DNA of 18,151 bases from Microcystis aeruginosa W13-11 (GTDB lineage: Bacteria > Cyanobacteriota > Cyanobacteriia > Cyanobacteriales > Microcystaceae): the NCBI GenBank assembly GCA_009995705.1, contig JAADBR010000082.1, forward strand, positions 1-18,151, given 5' to 3'. A model generated the notes under the pieces. It did not search any database. It was not told where the DNA came from and saw only the letters and a list, made by a program, of their open reading frames with translations. The number at the start of each line of letters is the position of its first letter. Within the stretch, counting starts at the first letter, position 1. Of this stretch, positions 6,542 to 13,297 are shown piece after piece. Made by a program: the position numbers and the translations under genes.

Positions 6542-7406
6542 CTCTAATTGCCTCTAATTCGGTTTTATTACTTAATGGTTGATAACCCAAAGAAAAAGCG
6601 AGAGAACTATCAAGAGAAACATCCTGCGGACGCGGCGCAATCATGGGAACATCGCACTGTAAACAGGGTTTTATTTGTTCCTTGGGAAGGTTAAAAACTG
6701 CCGCCATTAGTAAACCAAATTGATAACGAGAAACTCTTTCTTTACCCCCCAGATGAATAATCCCTTGCACTTTTTCTAATGCCAAAAGTAAACCATTCAC
6801 CGCACTATTAACCCCAACAGCCGTCCGATATTCGTCGGTAAATAGAGATAATTCTTTTCCCTCTTGCAGGGTTTTTAAAAAGGGTTGCAGGAAACTATTA
6901 GCGCTAGGAGAAGGGGAACCAAACATCAACGGCATTCGACAAATAGCTGCCCGAGGATATATTGCCAAAATACCCTTTTCTGCCGCTACTTTTTGCTCAC
7001 CATAGACACTCACGGGAGAAACAGGATCATGTTCGGAATAGGGGGCATTTCTACCATCAAAAACCAAATCGGTAGAGGTAAAAACTAGCGGTATTTGATA
7101 TTGACTACATAAACGGGCAATTTCTAGAGAAGCTGTCAGATTAATTGCCTCGGATGCTTGGGGAAATTCTTGACAGAGATTCGGTTTTGATTGGGCAGCC
7201 CCATGAATTACCGCGTCGGGTTTAATCTGTTGAAAAAGTTCTTTAACTGCGACTAAGTCTGTTAAGTTAATTTTAATTAAATTTGGGTCATTACTATTGA
7301 CATTGTGATTAAGGTATGTACCGAAACTGGCCCAAGATGAGCGAGTTTTTTGGTAAATATGCCAACCTAAAAACCCACTAACTCCAGTGATTAACAGCGT
7401 TTTCAT
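6528..7406 (-). CDS. RmlD-like SDR family NAD(P)-dependent oxidoreductase
   Basis: This extended short-chain dehydrogenase/reductase of 292 aa resembles dTDP-4-dehydrorhamnose reductase. The nucleotide-binding motif is TGVSGFLGW (from T7). The catalytic set is T112 in FTSTDLVFDG with Y135 and K139 in YGEQK (YxxxK). Region PVSVYGEQKVAAEK is close to RmlD, as is 'VIHGAAQSKP' after the fourth strand. It probably reduces a nucleotide-sugar keto group, but no other dTDP-sugar genes are nearby, so the substrate is open. Synthesis of another methylated or deoxy sugar, or an unrelated substrate, is possible. Its start lies 3 bases after the stop of the 102-aa gene, so both belong to one leftward unit. 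Confidence 0.82.
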   Translation of the reverse strand: MKTLLITGVSGFLGWHIYQKTRSSWASFGTYLNHNVNSNDPNLIKINLTDLVAVKELFQQIKPDAVIHGAAQSKPNLCQEFPQASEAINLTASLEIARLCSQYQIPLVFTSTDLVFDGRNAPYSEHDPVSPVSVYGEQKVAAEKGILAIYPRAAICRMPLMFGSPSPSANSFLQPFLKTLQEGKELSLFTDEYRTAVGVNSAVNGLLLALEKVQGIIHLGGKERVSRYQFGLLMAAVFNLPKEQIKPCLQCDVPMIAPRPQDVSLDSSLAFSLGYQPLSNKTELEAIRDEIT

Positions 7407-7409
7407 AGT

Positions 7410-7718
7410 TTAGAGATTAAATCCTTTTTCGTAGGCTAAAAACTGCACTTGTGGTTCCAACGCTTCACTAACTAAACCAATTCCTGCAAATCCCCATCGC
7501 TGCATCAGTCCCTTTAATTGTGTTCCTGAGAGAGTTTCCACAGAAAAATTATTGGCTAAATCCTGAGCATGGGTATTGATATAACTTAAGGCATCATAGG
7601 ATTCTTTAAACAGAAGCAGATAACTAGCCGGAGTTTCGCTTTCACCTTTTCTCAGACGCGCCACTAGATATTGTCCGTCTTGTTTTGACCTGAGTAAATA
7701 ATGTGTAGTTGCTAACAT
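7410..7718 (-). CDS. conserved hypothetical protein, 102 aa
   Basis: The product is soluble, with no signal peptide or membrane segment. It begins MLATTHYLLRSKQDGQYLVA and ends QVQFLAYEKGFNL. Alternating hydrophobic residues in the first half (YLVARLR, SYLLLF) suggest beta strands, and the middle (ESYDALSYINTHAQDLA) a helix, giving a small alpha/beta domain. Proteins like this occur in cyanobacteria, but I know no function. It is immediately upstream of the RmlD-like gene (3-base gap) and probably cotranscribed. A 7-bp tandem repeat and a G-rich tract lie just upstream of its start. Confidence 0.7.
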   Translation of the reverse strand: MLATTHYLLRSKQDGQYLVARLRKGESETPASYLLLFKESYDALSYINTHAQDLANNFSVETLSGTQLKGLMQRWGFAGIGLVSEALEPQVQFLAYEKGFNL

Positions 7719-7727
7719 AGTTGGTTA

Positions 7728-7750
7728 AGTGAAAAGTGAAAAGTGAAAAG
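7728..7750. repeat. AGTGAAA tandem repeat (three copies)
   Basis: AGTGAAA occurs three times in a row, followed by AG. It lies 10 bases upstream of the start of the 102-aa gene. The 7-bp period is the same as in the arrays at 508 and 15022. Confidence 0.8.
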
Positions 7751-7757
7751 GAAAAAA

Positions 7758-7783
7758 GGGATTGGGTTTTAGGGTTTTGGGGG
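7758..7783 (+). other. G-quadruplex-type tract
   Basis: Four runs of three or more G on the plus strand are separated by 3, 5 and 4 bases (GGG ATT GGG TTTTA GGG TTTT GGGGG). This fits the usual G3+N1-7 pattern. It sits between the permease stop and the start of the 102-aa gene. In the leftward transcript the tract would be C-rich, so any effect would be at the DNA level. Folding is inferred only. Confidence 0.5.
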
Positions 7784-7807
7784 TTTAGGTGAATTTCCCC
7801 ATTTCCC

Positions 7808-8869
7808 CTACTTTAAATCCTCCAATTTAATTCTAGGATCTACAGCTTTGAGAAGTAAATCAGCCAGAAGATTACCGATAATCAACATAGTAGCACCCAT
7901 CATTAAACTGCCCATAACTAAATATAAATCTTTAGCCGTCACAGCTTGCAGAATCAAGCGACCTAATCCAGGCCAGTTAAAGAAAAATTCGGCGATAAAT
8001 GCCCCACTTAACAAACTAGAAAATTCAAAGCCCAAAAGAGTTATCAAGGGATTAATAGCATTGCGTAAAGCGTGAACATAGATAACTTTATTTTCTGGTA
8101 AACCTTTCGCCCTTGCGGTTTGAATATAATCCTGTCGCAGAACATCTAATAATTGTCCCCGCATCAATCTTTGTAATCCAGCAAAACTGGTAACTGTCAG
8201 GGCAATAGTTGGTAAAATCATGTGCCAAGCGATATCTAAAACTTTACCGATAGGGGAATATTCCGAATAGTTAATACTGGTCATATCACCCACCGGTAAA
8301 AGCGGCGAGACATTTTGGGCGAGAATTAGCAGTAAAAGGGCAGTGATAAAACTGGGGAAACCTTGACCAAGATAACTGATAACTCGGAAAAATTTATCGA
8401 TAAATTGGTTTTGTTTGACGGCACTGACAATGCCCAAGGGAATCGCAATCGCCCAGGTTAAAATGATGGAAGTTAAAGACATTAATAACGTCGCTGGAAT
8501 TCTCTCTAATAATAGGGAAGACACGGGACGAAAATAGGTAAAACTCAGACCAAAATTAAACTGAGTTACCACTTGCCACAACCATTTAAAATACTGGACA
8601 ATCGGCGGGTCTTTTAAACCAAAAAGGGCAATATATTGTTCTTTAGTTTCCTGACTAATCTTAGGATTAAGGTCAAGCAAAGCCAGAAACCCGCCGGGGG
8701 TTAATTGGATAATGGCGAAACTCAAAGCCGAGGCCAACAACAGAGTTAATAAACCCTGGAGAACACGCTTGACAATATATAAAAAAGTTTCGCTAGTTAG
8801 GAGAGATTGTAATCCATTAGCACTCGATCGAGCGTTTGCAGCCTTATAATTATTATCAGTCACCGTCAT
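7808..8869 (-). CDS. ABC transporter permease, DppB/OppB type
   Basis: This 353-aa inner-membrane permease belongs to the dipeptide/oligopeptide/nickel importer family (binding-protein-dependent transport inner membrane component). A hydrophilic N-terminus of about 30 residues precedes TM1 (VLQGLLTLLLASALSFAII), the family's periplasmic loop (LTPGGFLALL... GLKDPPIVQYFKWL) and further TM segments (MSLTSIILTWAIAIPLG and others). The EAA-type cytoplasmic loop that docks the ATPase is ARAKGLPENKVIYVHALRNA. The C-terminal signature includes GAFIAEFFFNWPGLGRL and ends DPRIKLEDLK. No partner permease, ATPase or binding protein is in this window, so it is an orphan subunit; in many cyanobacteria these genes are scattered. 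The substrate is unknown. Confidence 0.9.
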   Translation of the reverse strand: MTVTDNNYKAANARSSANGLQSLLTSETFLYIVKRVLQGLLTLLLASALSFAIIQLTPGGFLALLDLNPKISQETKEQYIALFGLKDPPIVQYFKWLWQVVTQFNFGLSFTYFRPVSSLLLERIPATLLMSLTSIILTWAIAIPLGIVSAVKQNQFIDKFFRVISYLGQGFPSFITALLLLILAQNVSPLLPVGDMTSINYSEYSPIGKVLDIAWHMILPTIALTVTSFAGLQRLMRGQLLDVLRQDYIQTARAKGLPENKVIYVHALRNAINPLITLLGFEFSSLLSGAFIAEFFFNWPGLGRLILQAVTAKDLYLVMGSLMMGATMLIIGNLLADLLLKAVDPRIKLEDLK

Positions 8870-8936
8870 AAGTAATCATGCCAAGTTAATTTCCCAGTGG
8901 GGACTCCAATTCAGGAGACAGGGGATAAATAGTCGC

Positions 8937-9007
8937 GCAGAATTAATTGCCATTTTTGAGATAGGCACTCTTGCAAGAGTGTTAGCGAAATGTGTAATTA
9001 ATTCTGC
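8937..9007. repeat. 71-bp nested inverted repeat (MITE-like hairpin)
   Basis: The ends are a perfect 12-bp inverted repeat, GCAGAATTAATT (8937-8948) and AATTAATTCTGC (8996-9007). The centre is a perfect 16-bp palindrome, CACTCTTGCAAGAGTG (8966-8981). The arms between share CATTT-type pairing but are imperfect. The whole could fold into one long hairpin. It lies between apt and the permease gene, both leftward, and could act as a terminator-like or processing structure in the RNA. Nested palindromes of this kind are common among cyanobacterial miniature repeats. Confidence 0.75.
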
Positions 9008-9026
9008 TTAGGTACTTAAGAGAAAC

Positions 9027-9545
9027 CTAATAATCGATGATGGTAATAATCGGTAAATCGGGTAATTTTTCCCGACCACCGAGGTCGATTAACTCGATGA
9101 TAAAGGCAAATCCTAACAACTCGCAACCAATTTTTTCTAATAAATCGGCTGTTGCTTTCGCCGTTCCTCCCGTCGCGATTAAATCATCGACAATTAAGAC
9201 TTTATGATGGGAGGCCACCGCATCTTGATGAATTTCGAGGCTATCGCTTCCGTATTCCAAATCATACTCGATACTATGAACGGCGGCGGGTAATTTGCCC
9301 GGTTTCCGGACAGGAATAAATCCCGCTTCTAATTGGTATGCTAAAGGGACACCAAAGAGAAAACCCCGCGATTCCATACCGACAATGTAATCGGGGGATA
9401 AACCGTAATCGCGACACTTTGCCGTTAGGGTATCGATCGTGTAACGTAATCCTTGGGGATTATTGAGTAGGGTAGTAATATCGCGGAAGACAATACCCGG
9501 TTTGGGAAAGTCGGGAATATCGCGAATCAGTGATTTCAGATCCAT
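9027..9545 (-). CDS. apt: adenine phosphoribosyltransferase
   Basis: It converts adenine and PRPP to AMP (purine salvage, cytosol), here also recycling adenine from polyamine synthesis. The PRPP motif is [14 protein letters not shown] (residues 116-129). The N-terminus [20 protein letters not shown] and the segment [11 protein letters not shown], which binds adenine, are diagnostic. The length of 172 aa is standard for Apt. It is the most upstream gene of the leftward block and diverges from the DUF3038 gene, with about 98 bases between that must hold both promoters. Confidence 0.96.
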   Translation of the reverse strand: MDLKSLIRDIPDFPKPGIVFRDITTLLNNPQGLRYTIDTLTAKCRDYGLSPDYIVGMESRGFLFGVPLAYQLEAGFIPVRKPGKLPAAVHSIEYDLEYGSDSLEIHQDAVASHHKVLIVDDLIATGGTAKATADLLEKIGCELLGFAFIIELIDLGGREKLPDLPIITIIDY

Positions 9546-9643
9546 TCGGTTTCCGTGTCTCGTAAAATGGGGGACAGCTATCTATACAATACAATTTACA
9601 ACACCCTGACTTGATCGCCCTTGTGTTCTAGTTATCCTATATC

Positions 9644-10270
9644 ATGACTTCCACTAGCCTAACGCCCGAATCTACAGCATCAGCCCCAGAAAAACCAGTT
9701 ATCTTCAGCGTTTTACCCGATTTTCCGATTGCCAGTCAGCAATGCGCCCTACATCTCCAACAGCATATCGATTTAATGCTATTAGCGTTGGAATCCTTAG
9801 AAGTCGGCGCTGGGGAGGCCCTGTTAGTCCTCTGTAAAGAACTAGGACTCGATAAAATTGTCAGAAACCGGATTATTTTCTGGCGCTTACGCTGTACTAA
9901 TCCCTGGCGAATTTCCTACACCCTCGACCGTCTCACCCTTGACCAAGCAAAAGCTTTAGTTATCATTGCCAGTTATCGGGCCAAACCCCTAGCCATATCC
10001 ATCCGACAATTACTGTTAGCGCGGCAACAGATGGAATCAAAGGGTTTACCCGTGGATAATAATTTTCTTTTATCAGAATACCTAGAAAGATTTCGCTCCA
10101 ATTTTCGCAGTCGCATGAACCCCCGTCGGGCCAAAGTATCGGTTTATCTAGCTGACGAAAATGCCCTAAATGAACTGGCTTTATCCCTCCTCGATCGGTT
10201 ATTATTTTGTACTGGTACGACGGGAATGCAGCGGTTTTGGATTAGTTTATTTGATGGGGAGATCGTGTAA
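9644..10270 (+). CDS. DUF3038-domain protein
   Basis: The 208-aa protein appears soluble and mainly helical. A flexible Ser/Thr/Pro/Ala-rich N-terminus (about 25 residues) precedes a helical core, including QQCALHLQQHIDLMLLALE and the conserved RNRIIFWRLRCTNPWR. I recognise it as DUF3038, a family restricted as far as I know to cyanobacteria. No enzymatic motif is visible. The next gene (DUF4335) starts only 2 bases after its stop, a pairing seen repeatedly in cyanobacteria, so the two products probably work together. Function unknown. Confidence 0.85.
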   Translation: MTSTSLTPESTASAPEKPVIFSVLPDFPIASQQCALHLQQHIDLMLLALESLEVGAGEALLVLCKELGLDKIVRNRIIFWRLRCTNPWRISYTLDRLTLDQAKALVIIASYRAKPLAISIRQLLLARQQMESKGLPVDNNFLLSEYLERFRSNFRSRMNPRRAKVSVYLADENALNELALSLLDRLLFCTGTTGMQRFWISLFDGEIV

Positions 10271-10272
10271 AG

Positions 10273-10926
10273 ATGAGAAGACAGTATAGCTTGCCCAATT
10301 GTACCCTGATTCTCGATGGTTTCGGCGATGATTTCGCCTCGGCTATCCCCGGGGATAGCCGACCTTTGCTCTCAATTTTGACTAACGTAGAATGTCGGTT
10401 AATCGGGGCCAATAAAGTCCTGCAAGGTGGTCGGGTTTTCTTGGAAAATTTAGTACAAGCGGTCAGTCAGTATGCTCAAGAATTTTTGAGTGGTGTTCGT
10501 CATCCCCAAGACCCCGTCTATGAACCAGATCATGTGTACCTAGAAAAGATTGACCAGAATCTCCATCGTCTGGTTTGGTATCCATCAACGGACTTGAATA
10601 TCCCAGAAAGTCCGGTCAAGATAGAAATCAGTACCGTGCAGTTATTCGATTTAATAGAAGCGATTGACCAATTTTTTGCCGATACTCGCACTTTACCCGA
10701 CCTAACCCTGAAATTACAGCCAGTTTCCCGTCGCTACCATAAGGTGAATGAATCGGTGGCCAGTCGAACAGTGCCTTTTTTGACAGGATTAGGCAGTCTT
10801 GTCGCTTGCGCCCTACTTTTCTATCTGTTACCCGTCCCCCAAGTCCGTAAACCCGAAAATCTCCCCATTCCTGCCGCTTCTCCCAGTCCCACCGTCCCCA
10901 CTAATCCCGTCCCCCCTCCTAGATAA
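10273..10926 (+). CDS. DUF4335-domain protein with C-terminal membrane anchor
   Basis: The 217-aa protein begins MRRQYSLPNCTLILDGFGDD, the usual DUF4335 start. Residues 1 to about 150 form a soluble domain; a single hydrophobic segment near residues 172-195 (VPFLTGLGSLVACALLFYLL) anchors it; the last 25 residues are rich in Pro and Ser. The long N-terminal part is probably cytosolic. It is the partner of the upstream DUF3038 gene (2-base gap). The coding sequence contains a perfect 22-bp palindrome (10340-10361). Function unknown; membrane tethering of the pair is inferred. Confidence 0.83.
   Translation: MRRQYSLPNCTLILDGFGDDFASAIPGDSRPLLSILTNVECRLIGANKVLQGGRVFLENLVQAVSQYAQEFLSGVRHPQDPVYEPDHVYLEKIDQNLHRLVWYPSTDLNIPESPVKIEISTVQLFDLIEAIDQFFADTRTLPDLTLKLQPVSRRYHKVNESVASRTVPFLTGLGSLVACALLFYLLPVPQVRKPENLPIPAASPSPTVPTNPVPPPR
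10340..10361. repeat. perfect 22-bp palindrome inside the DUF4335 gene
   Basis: CGGCTATCCCC (10340-10350) is followed with no spacer by its reverse complement GGGGATAGCCG (10351-10361). It encodes the segment around residues 23-30 (SAIPGDSR). In RNA it would form a strong G/C-rich hairpin early in the message. Confidence 0.85.
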
Positions 10927-11014
10927 AACTAGGCCCTTGCGCTTTTCCCCACACCCTTCTCCCCTACCCTGTCCCGGTTTTTAGAGAAAGTAACCGAGAA
11001 AAACCAGATTTTTT

Positions 11015-11044
11015 TTGCACAAGTTAGAAAAATTGTGTTATGAT
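11015..11044 (+). promoter_or_regulatory. probable sigma70-type promoter of speD
   Basis: TTGCAC (11015-11020) and TATGAT (11039-11044) are separated by 18 bases, close to the consensus -35 and -10. The predicted transcript would start near 11051 and leave a leader of about 38 bases before ATG 11089. The T-run just upstream (11009-11016) may help as an UP-like element or end the preceding transcript. Prediction only. Confidence 0.5.
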
Positions 11045-11088
11045 GGTGAGTCTGTGAAGGTTTTTCGATAGGGAGTATTGAAAAAAAA

Positions 11089-11496
11089 ATGACCAAACTG
11101 GGAACCCATTTGATTGTCGATGCTTGGCAAGTACCTGCTGACCTCCTCAACGATCCCGAGCGCATTCGTCGCGCTATCCTCGATGGAATTACGGCAGGAG
11201 AAGCAACGCTGATCGATTTGTGTGTCCACCAGTTCAGTCCCCACGGAGTTACCGCGACGGCGACTTTAGCTGAATCTCATATCGCGATCCACACCTGGCC
11301 TGAACACGGCTATTTCGCCGCCGATTTATTCTTCTGTGGTGCCGGTAAACCCGTGGTTGCCATGGAAATTTTGACCCAATCCCTGCAAGCAGGTGAGATT
11401 AAAGTGCGGGAACTAACCAGAGGATTCCCCAGTTCTGGGGCAGTTTATGAAAGCAAAAAGGAAGAACCCCTTAAGTCTTCCCTAGTTACGGCCTAA
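11089..11496 (+). CDS. speD: S-adenosylmethionine decarboxylase proenzyme
   Basis: It makes decarboxylated SAM, the aminopropyl donor for spermidine synthesis (cytosol). This is the short prokaryotic class-1B form, 135 aa. The self-cleavage site is between E62 and S63 in LAESHIAIHTWPEHGYFAAD; S63 becomes the pyruvoyl group. H68 and C83 (FFCGAG) fall at the same positions as the processing and catalytic residues of the Thermotoga enzyme. The A-rich sequence before the ATG has only a weak ribosome site (GGGAG, 11071-11075). It appears to have its own promoter. No other polyamine gene is adjacent. Confidence 0.95.
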   Translation: MTKLGTHLIVDAWQVPADLLNDPERIRRAILDGITAGEATLIDLCVHQFSPHGVTATATLAESHIAIHTWPEHGYFAADLFFCGAGKPVVAMEILTQSLQAGEIKVRELTRGFPSSGAVYESKKEEPLKSSLVTA

Positions 11497-11555
11497 TTTT
11501 TAGCGCTGGCCCTAATAATAAGTTAGCATCACTAGCGATCGCCTAAACTGAAATT

Positions 11556-11871
11556 GTGATTGGGATAACCTTTGTTTTTATCCTCGCTCTCTTTCCCTCT
11601 CTGCTTAGTCTCTGGTTAATTAACCGATACCAACAGAGATTAAGCAACCGTTTGAGAGGGATTCGCCATCGTCACGAATACAGCACGGTGATTGCTGGTG
11701 ATTTTTTGTCAATCCCTCTAGAGACAGAAAATAAACTGGCCTTTATCGGTGATCTTAGTTGTCGTTTTAATGCCTATTCCCCCCATTTGCGTTGTGCGGT
11801 TAATCCCCCGGGTCCGGTGTGAAGGTTGTCGGCAGTACGAAGCTAAAACTGGCACAGTGTCAGCGGCTTGA
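11556..11871 (+). pseudogene. DUF6464-like small protein, frameshifted near its C-terminus
   Basis: From GTG 11556 the frame encodes an N-terminal membrane segment (IGITFVFILALFPSLLSLWL), a basic stretch (NRYQQRLSNRLRGIRHRH) and then FIGDLSCRFNAYSPHLRCAV-NPPGPV, stopping at TGA 11820-11822 (88 aa). In the cyanobacterial family I recognise (DUF6464), 'GDxSCRxNAxSxxLRCAVNPxGPC' is followed by CEGCxxYE. That continuation is present in another frame directly downstream: CEGCRQYEAKTGTVSAA, ending at TGA 11869-11871. Removing one G from the GG at 11816-11817 restores a 104-aa product with the CxxC. So this is either a true one-base insertion or a base error. A HIP1 site (11535-11542) precedes it. 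Confidence 0.65.
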
Positions 11872-11940
11872 GCTTCCAAAAAGTTCCCTATTTGCTATCC
11901 TTAAAAATTATCGCTATCGCAATTGAGGAGTGTGGGAATA

Positions 11941-12453
11941 ATGGCGTTCAAACGAAATTTGACCCTCTTAATCATCGGATTAGGATTAACTTGTTTACCC
12001 GTATATCCGGCTCAAGCTAACCAAATCAGCACCGTTACCCCGAATACCGCGGCCAATCAAACTCTCGCTACCCATCTGGTCTTAAAACTGAAAGAGAGAA
12101 AAGTTTACGTTTATCAAGATAAGCAAGTTTTAGCGCAATTTACCGTCGCCGTCGGCAAAAAAGGCTGGGAAACCCCCACTGGTAAATTTGAAGTGCGGGA
12201 ATTAGTTCGCAATCCCGTCTGGAAAAGTCCCTGGACAGACAAAGTCAGTACCCCCGGTCCCAATAGTGCTCTAGGGGAAAGATGGATCGGTTTTTGGAGT
12301 GACGGCAAAAATTCCATCGGTTTTCACGGCACCCCCGCAGAAAATTCCCTCGGTACTGCCGCTTCCCATGGTTGTGTGCGGATGCGGAATCAGGATGTGA
12401 AAGTGTTGTTTGATTTAGTCCGCATGGGAACCCCCGTCATCGTTCAACCTTAA
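11941..12453 (+). CDS. secreted L,D-transpeptidase (YkuD domain)
   Basis: It is predicted to act on periplasmic peptidoglycan, forming 3-3 cross-links or attaching proteins. A signal peptide (KRNLTLLIIGLGLTCLPVYP, cut after AQA at about residue 26) precedes a YkuD domain from about residue 45. Catalytic residues are H129 (GFHGT), H143 and C145 in ASHGCVRMRN. ATG 11941 is chosen since GAGGAG (11925-11930) is well placed before it and the signal peptide starts there; an in-frame TTG at 11923 would run through the Shine-Dalgarno. It has 170 aa, normal for a minimal enzyme with no LysM or PG-binding domain. Its last 39 bases overlap the convergent glycosyltransferase gene. Confidence 0.92.
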   Translation: MAFKRNLTLLIIGLGLTCLPVYPAQANQISTVTPNTAANQTLATHLVLKLKERKVYVYQDKQVLAQFTVAVGKKGWETPTGKFEVRELVRNPVWKSPWTDKVSTPGPNSALGERWIGFWSDGKNSIGFHGTPAENSLGTAASHGCVRMRNQDVKVLFDLVRMGTPVIVQP

Positions 12454-13077
12454 TTCTGGCAGGTATTTTTTTAAGATAGGCAGGTCTTCCGGGCGATCAA
12501 TATCGGCTAATTGGGGCAGATAAGCGGTCTTTAAGTCCAGTTTAGCGGCGATTGTCTGAGTTTTTGCCAGGACTTCCCCCGTTCCCCAGGGAATATCGCT
12601 AAAAAGCTCTGGAAAGACCTGTTTTAAAGCAATTAGGTAGTATCCTCCATCTAACGCCGGCCCTAAAACCATATCGTGGGTTTTTAGGGACTCAAAGGCT
12701 GATAAAATCTCTTTTTCCCCGATTTCTGGGCAATCTGTGCCAATAATAGCGATCGCTGTCATCCCTTGAGCAAAACCATCGGCAAAAGCATTTTGCATCT
12801 TTTCTCCTAAGTCTTTTCCCTGTTGACAATGATAGCAATAATGCTCACCTAACCAAGTACGCATTTTCTCCTCGCTGCCGCCATGGTAGTAGATGATCAC
12901 AGAGAGAAAATTCTTCAAACCCCCTAATTTACTGAGAGTATATTCGGCCAGTTTGCGGTGTAATTCTTCGGCTCCCTTGGCTGCCAAAGCTGGAATCATG
13001 CGGGTTTTTACTTTCCCCAATTCCGGGTAACGGGTAAAAATAATCAGTTGTTGTCTCCAGTCCACGAGTAATTGCAA
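12415..13077 (-). CDS. DUF2064 / TIGR04282-type glycosyltransferase
   Basis: The protein has a GT-A-like fold related to nucleotidyl and sugar transferases. Seen motifs are LIIFTRYPELGKVKTRMIP (KxKTR, from residue 11), IIGTDCPEIG (GTDCP 113-117) and LGPALDGGYYLIAL (from residue 138), the DUF2064 signature. TIGR04282 members are linked in some bacteria with arsenosugar synthesis, but no other arsenic gene is nearby, so the role is open. The start is uncertain: TTG at 13077 or GTG at 13065, both just before DWRQQLIIF. The last ten residues or so (NDDGGSHAD) are encoded antisense to the L,D-transpeptidase gene and are probably not conserved. It converges with that gene with a 39-bp overlap. Confidence 0.85.
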   Translation of the reverse strand: MQLLVDWRQQLIIFTRYPELGKVKTRMIPALAAKGAEELHRKLAEYTLSKLGGLKNFLSVIIYYHGGSEEKMRTWLGEHYCYHCQQGKDLGEKMQNAFADGFAQGMTAIAIIGTDCPEIGEKEILSAFESLKTHDMVLGPALDGGYYLIALKQVFPELFSDIPWGTGEVLAKTQTIAAKLDLKTAYLPQLADIDRPEDLPILKKYLPELRLNDDGGSHAD

Positions 13078-13125
13078 CGATGATATTAATTATTAGTTTT
13101 AGCATACTACTGTCAATAGGAGGCA

Positions 13126-13202
13126 GGAAACCCAATAAAACAGGCTTTATTGGCTTAGTATAGATTATTTTAGTTGGTTATTTAATTCTGTGTTGGGTTT
13201 CC
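13126..13202. repeat. 77-bp inverted-repeat element with inner hairpin
   Basis: The ends form a perfect 10-bp inverted repeat, GGAAACCCAA (13126-13135) and TTGGGTTTCC (13193-13202). Overlapping the left end is a second hairpin, CCAATAAA (13132-13139) and TTTATTGG (13146-13153). No protein is encoded. It looks like a non-autonomous miniature element. The sequence after it (TTAGGTCAATCCAACCTAC) is probably repeat-derived too. Confidence 0.65.
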
Positions 13203-13250
13203 TTAGGTCAATCCAACCTACAAAAGCGGCGTTCGCTTGATTGAGTGAAA

Positions 13251-13291
13251 CCTTTTTCCTAGCGGCATTTCAGACTTTTTCAACCAACCCT
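13251..13291. repeat. dispersed 41-bp repeat, copy 2
   Basis: It is the partner of 6350-6390, with four mismatches and the same orientation. Its outer end (AGGGTTGGTTGAAAAAG on the minus strand) is close to AGGGTTGGCTGAATAAA at 4156. It ends 7 bases before the stop codon of the broken substrate-binding protein, as copy 1 ends at the stop of another leftward gene. Confidence 0.75.
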
Positions 13292-13297
13292 GATTAG

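Noticed and set aside
11038..11244. Leftward frame over the start of speD
   Set aside because: It is a shadow of speD, whose active-site residues are all present.
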